Below are positions 1 to 7,131 of a DNA stretch of 14,418 nt, piece after piece. Under the pieces are notes generated by a model. The model ran no database searches. It had not been told where the DNA came from and worked only from the letters and a program-made list of their open reading frames with translations. A program made the translations under genes and the position numbers. Where the stretch lies: positions 1-14,418 of the forward strand of contig VBCQ01000100.1 of assembly GCA_005882155.1 (NCBI GenBank). The letters run 5' to 3'. This stretch comes from Betaproteobacteria bacterium. Lineage in GTDB: Bacteria > Pseudomonadota > Gammaproteobacteria > Burkholderiales > Burkholderiaceae_C. Numbering within the stretch: position 1 is the stretch's first letter; the number at the start of each line of letters is the position of its first letter.

Positions 1-385
1 TTGCATCGGGTTCCCACGCCTGAGCAAGCAAGGGCTTCGCCTTCGCAAGCGCACTGCTGTTGGCGACGAACGCGACAAGGAACCTCGATGGATCGACGCT
101 CGTCTGGCTGTGCTTGCACTCGGCGATGATGGTGGCCAGGGCCTGCGCACTGAGCACGATGACGGGCACCGTGAATCCGAAGCGGGTTTGGATGGCGGCT
201 GATATCGCGGCAGCGGTCATGCCGATGTTCGGGCGCTTGGCTTCGAAGACGACGTTGCCGCTGTTGAGCAGGGTGCGAACGCCGGTGAAGCCAAGCTCCT
301 CGATAGCGGCGCGCAACTCGCCCATCGCGATTCGCTTCGCGCGGCCGACGTTGATGCCGCGCAGCAGTGCGATGCACTGGGTCAT
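1..385 (-). CDS. DUF1697 family protein, C-terminus cut by window edge
   Basis: I read 128 codons from an ATG at 385 to the window edge, with no stop. The N-terminus (ALLRGINVG at residues 6-14, then a GELRAAIEELGF-like helix, then TLLNSGNVVF near 39-48) is the hallmark of DUF1697 proteins, usually about 180 residues, so roughly 50 residues lie outside the window. The family is cytosolic and its biochemical function is unknown. The start codon overlaps the stop of the preceding membrane-protein gene as ATGA, which fixes the start and suggests translational coupling. This is the last visible gene of the minus-strand run that begins with the TAXI-TRAP genes. The family call is from recognisable motifs; the role is not known. 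Confidence 0.85.
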   Translation of the reverse strand, partial: MTQCIALLRGINVGRAKRIAMGELRAAIEELGFTGVRTLLNSGNVVFEAKRPNIGMTAAAISAAIQTRFGFTVPVIVLSAQALATIIAECKHSQTSVDPSRFLVAFVANSSALAKAKPLLAQAWEPDA

Positions 386-876
386 GCGCGCCGCCCAAGG
401 GTCGACGCATCCTGCGCTCGTCCTTCGACGGAGCTCACCACCAGTGCCGAAAACCCGACGATGTGAATCAGGAAGATGAAGGCTTGGCCGAACTGCCATT
501 GATCGCGCCAGCGCGCCCAATCCGGCGGCATCACGCGCGAGGTTTGCCATGAAGTGAGCTGGGCGTTGGCCGGAAGCACGACAAGCGCCCAAACGAGCAG
601 CGCAAGGGTAATCGCCGCAACGCTCACCAGCGGAAGCGTTCGCGCAGACCGACTCGCCCAGACCGTGCGCACGACCAGCGCAACCAGCACCAGTGCGCCG
701 ATCTCGAGCACCGGCCCGATGCTGCCGAACAGCATGTACAGAGACGACTGCACGGCCAAGTACAGCTCGGGATCCCAGCGCCGCTTCGGCACGAGCTCGA
801 GTGCATGTGCGAGGTGCATGCCCATGGCCAGCGCGGCCATGACGATTGCCAGAACACGAAGGATTCTGATGTTCAT
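382..876 (-). CDS. small integral membrane protein, DUF1772-like
   Basis: A 164-residue protein with four predicted membrane segments at about residues 5-25, 46-70, 83-103 and 131-150. Between the third and fourth lies LPANAQLTSW followed by PPDWARWRDQW. That pattern (small-residue/Asn loop, then P-x-DW-x-x-W/R-x-x-W) resembles DUF1772 (anthrone-oxygenase-like) membrane proteins, but I am not certain of the family. The ATG at 876 is preferred because AAAGGA lies about 5 nt upstream. A longer in-frame TTG at 900 would overlap the previous gene and has a weaker context. It begins 20 nt after the lipoprotein stop and overlaps the DUF1697 start by 4 nt, so it is probably co-transcribed with both. 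Function unknown; no catalytic residues can be assigned. Confidence 0.8.
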   Translation of the reverse strand: MNIRILRVLAIVMAALAMGMHLAHALELVPKRRWDPELYLAVQSSLYMLFGSIGPVLEIGALVLVALVVRTVWASRSARTLPLVSVAAITLALLVWALVVLPANAQLTSWQTSRVMPPDWARWRDQWQFGQAFIFLIHIVGFSALVVSSVEGRAQDASTLGRRA

Positions 877-896
877 CGTGTCCTTTGTCTCCCTGC

Positions 897-1694
897 TCAA
901 GGCGCGACGGCGACACCGCGCAGGCCGGCGCGCTCGATCGCGGCCTTGAGCACACCGCCGGACTTTGCGTCTTCAATAAACCGGCGCGCGTACGCCAGGC
1001 CGGGGTCGCGTCCCTTGGGCATCGCCATGGCGTGCGGATCGATGCCGGGGCGGCCGTCGAGAACCCGAGAGCCAGGCAGTTGATTCGACATCTCGAACAG
1101 CACCGGCTTGATGCTGCCCATCACTTCTGCTTTTCCCGATTTCAATGCTTCCAATGCGCCGAGATTGCTGGGTGCGCGGACCGGCACGGCGTCTTTCAGC
1201 GTGCGCGAAAAGAAAACATCGGGACCGGACTTCTCCTGCAAGGCAATTCGAGTCCCGGGCCGATCCACATCGGCCATGGTTGCAATGGCAGAACCGGCCG
1301 GCACCAGATAGCCGAATTCGACTTCCAGATGCAGCGCGGTGAAATCCCACTCCTGTGCCCGCGCGGGACTGAACCCGACAAAGGCCACGTCCCAGGCACC
1401 GGACTTCCCGCTGTCCAGAAGAGCTCCGACCGACGGGTACAACACGGGTTCGAACGGAACACCCAGGCGCCGGGCCAATTCTTTTCCGAGGTCCAATCCG
1501 ACCCCCTTCATTTCTCCCGACGCGGAGTCCCGTACCACGTTGAGCGGGTTGGCAAGTTGCAGCGCAACGCGAAGCTTGCCGGTCGGAGCCAATGCCTGCC
1601 GCGCTTCCGGTGTGGGGGCGGTACTGATGCTCGCACAGCCGGTGAGCATCAGTCCGAGCATTGCGGTCATCAGCCAATGAGTCGGTCGCATCAT
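897..1694 (-). CDS. substrate-binding lipoprotein, SBP family 3 (amino-acid-binding-like)
   Basis: A 265-residue protein with a lipoprotein signal peptide. A hydrophobic stretch at 7-19 ends in the lipobox LTGC at 17-20, so Cys20 would be lipidated; Ala at +2 does not signal inner-membrane retention. The mature part has the periplasmic binding protein type II fold: KLRVAL near 40, GEMKGVGLDLGKELARRLGV near 60-80, then GAWDVAFVGFSPAR near 99-112, as in family-3 (GlnH/HisJ-like) solute-binding proteins. No ABC permease or ATPase of the amino-acid type is next to it. It may serve a distant transporter or act as a sensor or scavenging lipoprotein. AAGGAG lies 3 nt before the first ATG and 6 nt before a second adjacent ATG (1691), so the second Met may be the real start. 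It lies 77 nt downstream of the TRAP permease stop. Confidence 0.88.
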   Translation of the reverse strand: MMRPTHWLMTAMLGLMLTGCASISTAPTPEARQALAPTGKLRVALQLANPLNVVRDSASGEMKGVGLDLGKELARRLGVPFEPVLYPSVGALLDSGKSGAWDVAFVGFSPARAQEWDFTALHLEVEFGYLVPAGSAIATMADVDRPGTRIALQEKSGPDVFFSRTLKDAVPVRAPSNLGALEALKSGKAEVMGSIKPVLFEMSNQLPGSRVLDGRPGIDPHAMAMPKGRDPGLAYARRFIEDAKSGGVLKAAIERAGLRGVAVAP

Positions 1695-1771
1695 GTTCTC
1701 CTTGAAGCACCGTTCGTTGGGTCACAAATGCATGCCGAATGAAGTGAGTGTCTCGGGTGGTACGGGGGACT

Positions 1772-3784
1772 CTACGCGCCGACGCTGGCCGCTTTGCGCC
1801 GCCTCACCACCTGCATCATCACCGCCACACACAGCAGCACAAATCCGATCGCATCGAACAGCGCATGCGGATAAACGAACAACAAGCCCGCAGCGAGCAG
1901 CAGTGTGCGCTCGATGATGGAGGTCTTCTCGAACAACCAGCCTTCGGCCGCGGCGGCCAACGCCACCAGCGCCAACATCGCGAGCACGGTGACCCACACG
2001 ACGTCGCCCCATGAGCCGCCTTTCGGCAACGCGAGCAGCAGGCCGACACCGAGCGGGTCGAGCACGAAGATGAACGGCACGATGAAGGCCGGCAGCGTGT
2101 ACTTCCACGACTGCAGCGTCGTCTTGTACGGATCGCCGCCGGTGATCGCGGCGGCGGCGAACGGCGACAGTGCGGTCGGCGGCGACACCTCGGACAGCAC
2201 CGCGTAATAGAAGATGAACATGTGGGCGGCGAAGTCGGGCACGCCGAGCTTGATGAGCGCGGGCGCTGCGACGACCGCGCAGATGATGTAGCTCGCCGTC
2301 ACCGGCACCGCGAGCCCGACGACCCAGACGATCAGCGCGGCGTAGATCGCCGTCAGCACGAGGCTGCCGCCGGCGTAGGTGATGACGATGTCGGCAAAGC
2401 GCAGCCCGAGCCCGGTCAGCGTGACAACGCCGACGATCAGGCCGGCGGCGGCGCAGGTGGCGGCCACGTTGAGCATGCCGACCGAGCCGGCTTCGAGGGC
2501 GAGCATCAGCTTCGAGCGGCGCAGCAACAGCCAGCCCCAGCCCGGCGGCCGCGCAGTGAACAGCGACAGGTCGAGCAAGGCGCAGTCGCGGTTCAGAAAG
2601 CTCACCAGGAACGCGACCACGGTCGACCAGAACACCGAGGCGATCGGCGAGTAGCCGATCAGCAGGAAGACGATGATCGACACCAGCGAGCTGAAGTGGA
2701 AGCCCATCGTCTTCGTGAGCTGCCACACCCCCGCGCCGGGCGCAATCTCGATGCGCTTCATGCCGAGCTTGCGCGCATCGATCTCGACCATCAGGAACAG
2801 CGAGAAGTAGTACAGGCAGGTCGGGATCGTCGCCATGCGGATCACGTCGAGGTACGAGATCTTGAGGAACTCGGCGATCAGGAATGCCGCCGCGCCGAGC
2901 ACCGGCGGCGAGAGGATCGCGCCGAGCCCGCCGGCCGCGAGCAATCCGCCGGCGGCGTTCTTGCCGTAGCCGGCTTTGGCGAGCATCGGATAGGCGACGG
3001 TGCCGAGCGTCACCGTCGTCGCCACCCCCGAGCCCGACGGCCCGCCGAGCAGGAACGACGCCGCAGTCACCGCCCGCCCCGCGCCGGTCGCGCGACCGCC
3101 GAATGCGGCAAGCGAGAAGTCGATGAAGAACTGGCCGGCGTTCGAGAACTGCAGCACCGCGCCGAAGATCGTGAAGAGAATGATCAGCGACGACGACACG
3201 TCGACCGGCGAGCCGAAGATGCCTTCGAGCGTCATGTACATCGTGCCGACGAGGCGGCCGATGTCGTAGCCGCGGTGCGTCCACGGCGGCGGCAACTGCG
3301 AGCCCGCCATCGCGTAGACGATGAACAGCACGCACACGAGCGGCATCACCCAGCCGGTCGAGCGGCGCGCCGCCTCGAGCACGAGGAGCACGAGCACGAT
3401 GCCCATCACGTTGTCGGTGAGCGTCGGCGCGGTGCCGCGGTCGAGGAAGTCGTCGCCGCCGGCGAGCGCATAGGCGATCGTCACGACGCCGGCGATCGCA
3501 CAGACGAGGTCGACGATGCTGAAGCGATGGCGCAGCCGGCGCGTCGCCGGGAACAGCAGGAAGACGAGGAACAGCGTGAAGCCGACGTGCACGTAGCGCA
3601 GCGTCGTCGTCGTCACGATGCCGTAGGCGGCGTACAGGTGATAGACGCTCATCGCCACCGCGACGGCGAACAGGAAGTGGCCCCAGGCGCCGGCAAAGCG
3701 GTGATGCGCGCCCTCTTCGGCGGCGATGAACTCCTCGGCCTTCTTGAGCTGCTGCTCGGTGACGACCGGCTCCACGCCGATCAC
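1772..3784 (-). CDS. TRAP transporter permease, fused small and large membrane subunits (TAXI type)
   Basis: This is a 670-residue polytopic inner-membrane protein. It is the channel of a tripartite ATP-independent periplasmic (TRAP) importer, which uses an ion gradient rather than ATP. The N-terminal part (residues about 35-160) supplies the DctQ-like helices. The DctM-like core starts near 180 with LEGIFGSPVDVSSSLIILF, then GGPSGSGVATTVTLG (247-261) and GAILSPPVLGAAAF (288-301), typical of TAXI-associated fused permeases. A second DctM-like repeat includes SPPTALSPFAAAAITG. The C-terminal tail adds about three more hydrophobic segments. The start is GTG at 3784, overlapping the stop of the TAXI gene as GTGA. 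The reading frame stays open further upstream, but that stretch is only an out-of-frame reading of the TAXI gene. The coupled pair argues for equimolar synthesis of importer parts. Substrate unknown. Confidence 0.95.
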   Translation of the reverse strand: MIGVEPVVTEQQLKKAEEFIAAEEGAHHRFAGAWGHFLFAVAVAMSVYHLYAAYGIVTTTTLRYVHVGFTLFLVFLLFPATRRLRHRFSIVDLVCAIAGVVTIAYALAGGDDFLDRGTAPTLTDNVMGIVLVLLVLEAARRSTGWVMPLVCVLFIVYAMAGSQLPPPWTHRGYDIGRLVGTMYMTLEGIFGSPVDVSSSLIILFTIFGAVLQFSNAGQFFIDFSLAAFGGRATGAGRAVTAASFLLGGPSGSGVATTVTLGTVAYPMLAKAGYGKNAAGGLLAAGGLGAILSPPVLGAAAFLIAEFLKISYLDVIRMATIPTCLYYFSLFLMVEIDARKLGMKRIEIAPGAGVWQLTKTMGFHFSSLVSIIVFLLIGYSPIASVFWSTVVAFLVSFLNRDCALLDLSLFTARPPGWGWLLLRRSKLMLALEAGSVGMLNVAATCAAAGLIVGVVTLTGLGLRFADIVITYAGGSLVLTAIYAALIVWVVGLAVPVTASYIICAVVAAPALIKLGVPDFAAHMFIFYYAVLSEVSPPTALSPFAAAAITGGDPYKTTLQSWKYTLPAFIVPFIFVLDPLGVGLLLALPKGGSWGDVVWVTVLAMLALVALAAAAEGWLFEKTSIIERTLLLAAGLLFVYPHALFDAIGFVLLCVAVMMQVVRRRKAASVGA

Positions 3785-4746
3785 TTCAGCGTGATGCCGC
3801 GTTCGGCAAAGTATTTGATCGCGCCTGGGTGATACGGGATCGACGCGGCCGAATTGCTCTGGTTCTTCAGGTCGAAGTTCTGCGCCTCTTTGTGCACCTG
3901 GATCAGCTCGTCGCGCTTGTCGAAGATCGTCTTCACGATGTTGTAGGCCACGTCGTTGGGCATGTCGGCGTGGGCCACGATCAAGTTCCACACCGTCGCG
4001 ACCTGCACCGCTTGCTCTTGCCCGGGGTAGGACTTTGCGGGGATCGTGTCGCGCGTGTACAGCGGCCCGTACTTCTTGTTCATCGCATCGACGGCGTCGG
4101 CATGGTCGATCAGCTTGAGCTTGGTTCCCGGCGTCGCGCCGAGATCAGTGACGGCCGAGGTCGGAATGCCGCCGACCCAGAAGTAGGCGTCGAGCTTGCG
4201 ATCCTTGATCGCATCAGACGACTTGCCGGGGTCGAGCCGCTCGCGCTTGATGTCTTTCTCGAAGTCGAGCCCCATCGCCTCGAGCACGCGCGCCGCCATC
4301 ACTTCGGTGGCGCTGTTGGGCGCACCGGTCGAAACACGCTTGCCTTTCAGATCGGCGAACTTGTTGATGCCGGTGCCCTCGATCGTCACGACGTGCATGC
4401 TGTTCGGGTACGCGACCATCAACGCACGCACCGGCACCGCGCCGCTCGCGAAGCGGCCCTGGCCTTTGAAGCCGTCCCATGCTGCGTCCGCCATCGACAG
4501 CGCGAGGTCGGATTTCTTCTGGCCCATCAGCTGCAGGTTCGCGACCGAGCCGGCGGTGGTCTCTGCATTGGCGGCGTAACCCGGCACGTATTTGGACAGC
4601 AGGTTCGCGATGCCGCCACCGAGCGGGTAGTAGACCCCGGTGGTCGGGCCGGTGGAGATCGACAGCGTGACCTGGTTCTGTGCCACGGCGCAAAGCGCAA
4701 CGGCGATCGCTGACAAGGCCACGAAGGTGCGCGCGAAGACGTTCAT
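3781..4746 (-). CDS. TAXI family TRAP transporter solute-binding protein
   Basis: A 321-residue periplasmic protein that captures a small, probably anionic solute and delivers it to the fused TRAP permease encoded next. A Sec signal peptide is visible (residues 1-22, cleavage likely after AVA). The family signature follows directly: VTLSISTGPTTGVYYPLGGG near 26-45, then NAETTAGSVANLQLM near 60-74, SDLALSMADAAW near 79-90, and GKRVSTGAPNSATE near 134-147. Length matches the family. AGGAG lies 5 nt before the ATG, and a plausible sigma-70 promoter lies just upstream (4780-4807), so this is likely the first gene of the left-hand operon. TAXI proteins are poorly characterised as a group, with glutamate-type or other carboxylate ligands reported for some; no substrate can be assigned here. 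Confidence 0.95.
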   Translation of the reverse strand: MNVFARTFVALSAIAVALCAVAQNQVTLSISTGPTTGVYYPLGGGIANLLSKYVPGYAANAETTAGSVANLQLMGQKKSDLALSMADAAWDGFKGQGRFASGAVPVRALMVAYPNSMHVVTIEGTGINKFADLKGKRVSTGAPNSATEVMAARVLEAMGLDFEKDIKRERLDPGKSSDAIKDRKLDAYFWVGGIPTSAVTDLGATPGTKLKLIDHADAVDAMNKKYGPLYTRDTIPAKSYPGQEQAVQVATVWNLIVAHADMPNDVAYNIVKTIFDKRDELIQVHKEAQNFDLKNQSNSAASIPYHPGAIKYFAERGITLK

Positions 4747-4779
4747 GCCGGCTCCTGACGATCTGCGGGACGACGGCAG

Positions 4780-4807
4780 ATTCTAGGAATGCCTGCGCAA
4801 ATTTGAA
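4780..4807 (-). promoter_or_regulatory. candidate sigma-70 promoter of the TAXI-TRAP operon
   Basis: On the minus strand TTCAAA (4807-4802; 4 of 6 matches to TTGACA) is followed after 16 nt by TAGAAT (4785-4780; 5 of 6 matches to TATAAT). Transcription would start near 4773, leaving a leader of about 27 nt with the AGGAG site. This is the only AT-richer stretch in the 125-nt gap between the diiron gene and the TAXI gene. Seen by eye only; not tested. Confidence 0.5.
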
Positions 4808-4818
4808 CCGCTCCGTAA

Positions 4819-4846
4819 CCCGCACGCCCGGCGGCTGAGCGTGGGG
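4819..4846 (-). terminator. GC-rich hairpin after the diiron gene
   Basis: CACGC (4823-4827) pairs with GCGTG (4839-4843). The stem can be extended by CCC with GGG across a one-base bulge, and more loosely by GAACC (4805-4809) with GGTTC (4849-4853). It lies 26-53 nt past the diiron-gene stop and just before the TAXI promoter candidate. There is no U-tract, so it would be a weak or factor-assisted terminator, or simply a structured spacer. Confidence 0.25.
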
Positions 4847-4871
4847 GTGGTTCGCTCCGATGCGGCCGTTG

Positions 4872-5855
4872 TCAATGCGCCATCGCGGCCACGATCGCGT
4901 CGGCCTGGGTCGGCGTCGCGTACATCAGCGGCGCCAGCGCCGCCTGGATGCGCTGCATCTGGGCATCGCTGACCACCGCGGCGAGGTCTTTCTGGAAGCG
5001 CGGCTCCATCGCGCCCGACACGATGTATTGCCAGCGATAGGCCTTCAGCAGCGTGGCGTTGACCTTGCTCGCGCGGTCGGCGTCGCTGGCCATGCCGGTC
5101 ACCTCGAGGAAGTAGGCGGCGTCGGCGGCGGCTTGCGCTTGCAGGATGCCGTCGACGCCGACGACGAGCGCGATCAGGTCGTCGACCGCGGCGTCGCGCT
5201 GCGCATCGGACGCGAGCTTCGCGTCTTCGCGCACCCATTCGAGCTCGTCCATGATCGCGTGCTGCGATTCTTCTTTCCAGTGGAACAGGAACACGTCCTT
5301 GAACAGTCCCGACAGGTCTTCGGCCGCACCGATGCTCGCGCGGTAGTGCGCCTGGCTGAACAGCTCGATGTGGCAGGTCAGCGCCAGCACGGCCCAGGTG
5401 CATTTGCCGAGAACGAAGTTGGCCACGTCGTTGGGCGAGACGTCGAAGCGATAGCCCGGCGGCATGCGCTCGGCCACGAGCCGCTCGATGCGGCGGAACA
5501 GCTCCTGGTGCTTCAGCTCCTCGTCGGTGAAGCGGATCAGCGCTTCGAGCGCGGTCTGATCGCCGAGCCAGTGGTCGCGGCTGATCTCGAGCACCTTCGC
5601 GCCGATGAAGCGCTCGACCAGGCCGTACATGTTGGCGTAGGTGCGGCCCTGCACCTGGCTCAGAAAGCGCGCTTCGCTCGGGCTCAGAAAATTCAGCTCG
5701 TCGATGCACGACAAGCCGTCGGGCAAGAACTTGTGACTCAGGTCGAACTCGCGGCCGCGAATCACGTCGCGGTCGATGTCCCAGCGAATTCGCTTGGAGA
5801 CTTCGATGCACTTGGCATAGCGAGGGGTGTCGGTGGCGATGGCGGTGGCTTGCAT
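4872..5855 (-). CDS. ferritin-like diiron protein, possibly AurF-type oxygenase
   Basis: A 327-residue soluble, mostly helical protein with the ligand pattern of a four-helix-bundle diiron enzyme. Glu81 is followed by Glu113-x-x-His116 (in DEELKHQE), then Glu164, then Glu196-x-x-His199 (in KEESQH). The two half-sites have matching spacing of 32 residues from the single Glu to the ExxH. That arrangement is typical of ferritin-like oxidases and oxygenases, including AurF-type N-oxygenases; the exact subfamily and substrate are inference. ATG at 5855 is chosen because GAGGAG lies 5 nt upstream; the frame is open to 5975 but without such a site. It lies 159 nt after the hydrolase-LuxR gene, with two perfect inverted repeats directly upstream (5878-5909), and the TAXI-TRAP importer follows. 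It may oxidise a substrate related to the imported compound. A catalytic role is not proven. Confidence 0.85.
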   Translation of the reverse strand: MQATAIATDTPRYAKCIEVSKRIRWDIDRDVIRGREFDLSHKFLPDGLSCIDELNFLSPSEARFLSQVQGRTYANMYGLVERFIGAKVLEISRDHWLGDQTALEALIRFTDEELKHQELFRRIERLVAERMPPGYRFDVSPNDVANFVLGKCTWAVLALTCHIELFSQAHYRASIGAAEDLSGLFKDVFLFHWKEESQHAIMDELEWVREDAKLASDAQRDAAVDDLIALVVGVDGILQAQAAADAAYFLEVTGMASDADRASKVNATLLKAYRWQYIVSGAMEPRFQKDLAAVVSDAQMQRIQAALAPLMYATPTQADAIVAAMAH

Positions 5856-5877
5856 GGCGGCTCCTCGAAAGGGTTGA

Positions 5878-5896
5878 TCACGTCGCATCGACGTGA
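5878..5896. promoter_or_regulatory. perfect 8+3+8 inverted repeat upstream of the diiron gene, candidate operator
   Basis: TCACGTCG (5878-5885), spacer CAT, then CGACGTGA (5889-5896) form a perfect 19-bp dyad ending 23 bp before the diiron-gene ATG at 5855. Arm length and centre spacing suit a dimeric helix-turn-helix protein. The neighbouring hydrolase-LuxR protein is the obvious candidate partner, but this is inference. In RNA it could also form a leader hairpin just upstream of the GAGGAG ribosome site. Confidence 0.5.
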
Positions 5897-5909
5897 GCGA
5901 ATCATTCGC
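5897..5909. promoter_or_regulatory. second perfect inverted repeat adjoining the first
   Basis: GCGAAT (5897-5902), central C, then ATTCGC (5904-5909) form a 13-bp perfect dyad directly next to the 5878-5896 dyad. Its sequence differs from the first, so it may be a separate binding site or part of a composite operator. No clear -10/-35 pair was seen around it. Confidence 0.35.
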
Positions 5910-5983
5910 GAGGAGGGCGTTCGCCGCCTGAGGCTCGTGCCCCAGGAATCGGGTCGATGTGCCGATTGCGGGCAACTATGGGT

Positions 5984-5997
5984 GGGGCTGCTGCCCC
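5984..5997 (-). terminator. short GC hairpin after the hydrolase-LuxR gene
   Basis: GGGGC (5984-5988), TGCT loop, GCCCC (5993-5997), 18-31 nt past the hydrolase-LuxR stop. No U-run follows on the minus strand, so it is at best a weak terminator that may reduce read-through into the diiron gene. Confidence 0.25.
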
Positions 5998-6014
5998 CTG
6001 TGGAAGATTGCGGA

Positions 6015-7088
6015 CTACGGCCGCTTGCCGAATCCCGCGTCGCGCGCCATCACGATCGCCTGCGCACGGTTCTCGACCTCGAGCTTGGCGAAGATGCTGG
6101 TGATGTGGTTGCGCACAGTCTTGTCGGTCAACTGCAGCACCGCAGCGATCTGCGCGTTGTCACGGCCTTGGGCAATCAGCTCGACGAGCTCGCGTTCGCG
6201 CGGCGTCAGCGACGCGAAGCGCGGGTCCTGGTCGTGTCGACGCGCGGTACCGAGAAACTCGTGCACCTCCTCGGTCCAGCGCGACCAGCCCGGGTCTTGC
6301 TCGACCATCAGATGGTTGTCGCTGTCGATCGGTGCGAAGCGTGCGTGCGCGATCAGGCTCGCGATCAGCCGGCCTTCGGAGAACGGCACCCGCACGTCGC
6401 GGTTCGAGTGCAGCACGAGCGTCGGGCAGCGCACCTGCGGCAGCAATTCGCTGACGTCGATCTGACCGAACTCGCGGATCATCCGAGCCGCGTTGCGCGG
6501 CGAGGTGGAGACGCGCTCGAGCTCGTTGAACCAGCGATGCTGCTCCGACGTTCCGCCCGGAATGAACTGGGTGGTGAAGAACTGGCGAAACGCCGCGTCG
6601 TTCTTGCCCCAGCCGAGCTCGGCCAGCTTGGCCATCGTCTCGGCCTCTTCCAGATTCGCCGGATCGCTGCTGCGCTTGCAGCGCCCGCGCGCGTAGCCGC
6701 CGTGCAGGATCAGATGCGTCACGCGCTCGGGATGGCGGATCGTGTAGGCCACGCTGACCGCGGCGCCCTGCGAGATGCCGAGCAGCGGAAAACGGTCGAC
6801 CCCGGCTGCATCGACGACGGTCTCGAGGTCGCGCACCCAGGCTTCGAAGGAGATGTCGTCGACATCCCAGTCCGACAGACCGGTGCCGCGCTGGTCGTAG
6901 CGCACGACCGTGTAGTCGCGCGACAGCATGTCGACCAGATGCCCCCACACGGGGCTGCGCAAGTCGAACTCGAGGTGCGACATCCAGTTGCCGGCCTTGA
7001 CCAGCGGTGGCCCGCTGCCGCTCGTCGCATAGGCGAGCCGCACGCCGTCGTGCGCGGTGCAGAAGCGGATCGTTTGGTGCAGCGGCAT
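6015..7088 (-). CDS. alpha/beta-hydrolase fused to LuxR-type HTH regulator
   Basis: A 357-residue two-domain protein. Residues about 1-280 are an alpha/beta-hydrolase fold with an intact-looking triad: Ser106 in GISQG (104-108), Asp231 in HSNRDVRVP, and His259 in DNHLM. The strand-turn motif VVRYDQRGTGLSD (61-73) is also typical. Residues about 291-352 are a LuxR/GerE DNA-binding domain: LTPRERELVELIAQGRDNAQIA, then KTVRNHITSIFAKLEV. There is no response-regulator receiver domain, so ligand binding or turnover by the hydrolase part most likely controls DNA binding; that is inference. ATG at 7088 is chosen because GAGAGG lies 6 nt upstream; the open frame reaches 7184 into the esterase gene. 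The gene starts 43 nt after the esterase stop, suggesting one transcript. Targets may include the dyads at 5878-5909. Confidence 0.92.
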   Translation of the reverse strand: MPLHQTIRFCTAHDGVRLAYATSGSGPPLVKAGNWMSHLEFDLRSPVWGHLVDMLSRDYTVVRYDQRGTGLSDWDVDDISFEAWVRDLETVVDAAGVDRFPLLGISQGAAVSVAYTIRHPERVTHLILHGGYARGRCKRSSDPANLEEAETMAKLAELGWGKNDAAFRQFFTTQFIPGGTSEQHRWFNELERVSTSPRNAARMIREFGQIDVSELLPQVRCPTLVLHSNRDVRVPFSEGRLIASLIAHARFAPIDSDNHLMVEQDPGWSRWTEEVHEFLGTARRHDQDPRFASLTPRERELVELIAQGRDNAQIAAVLQLTDKTVRNHITSIFAKLEVENRAQAIVMARDAGFGKRP

Positions 7089-7131
7089 GGCAAGCCTCTC
7101 GGCGGCTTTTCGGATGCTACTGCGCGATGGG

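Noticed and set aside
885..1742. 285-codon plus-strand open frame opposite the lipoprotein gene
   Set aside because: No recognisable domain; the minus strand encodes a lipobox and binding-protein motifs across the same stretch.
2222..3832. 536-codon plus-strand open frame opposite the TRAP permease
   Set aside because: Low-complexity Arg/Asp/Glu/His-rich product, no family motif. The minus-strand permease is unmistakable, so this is an antisense shadow.
3785..3991. Upstream extension of the TRAP permease frame
   Set aside because: It lies inside the TAXI gene in another frame, encodes Arg-rich sequence without membrane segments, and the GTGA overlap gives a better start.
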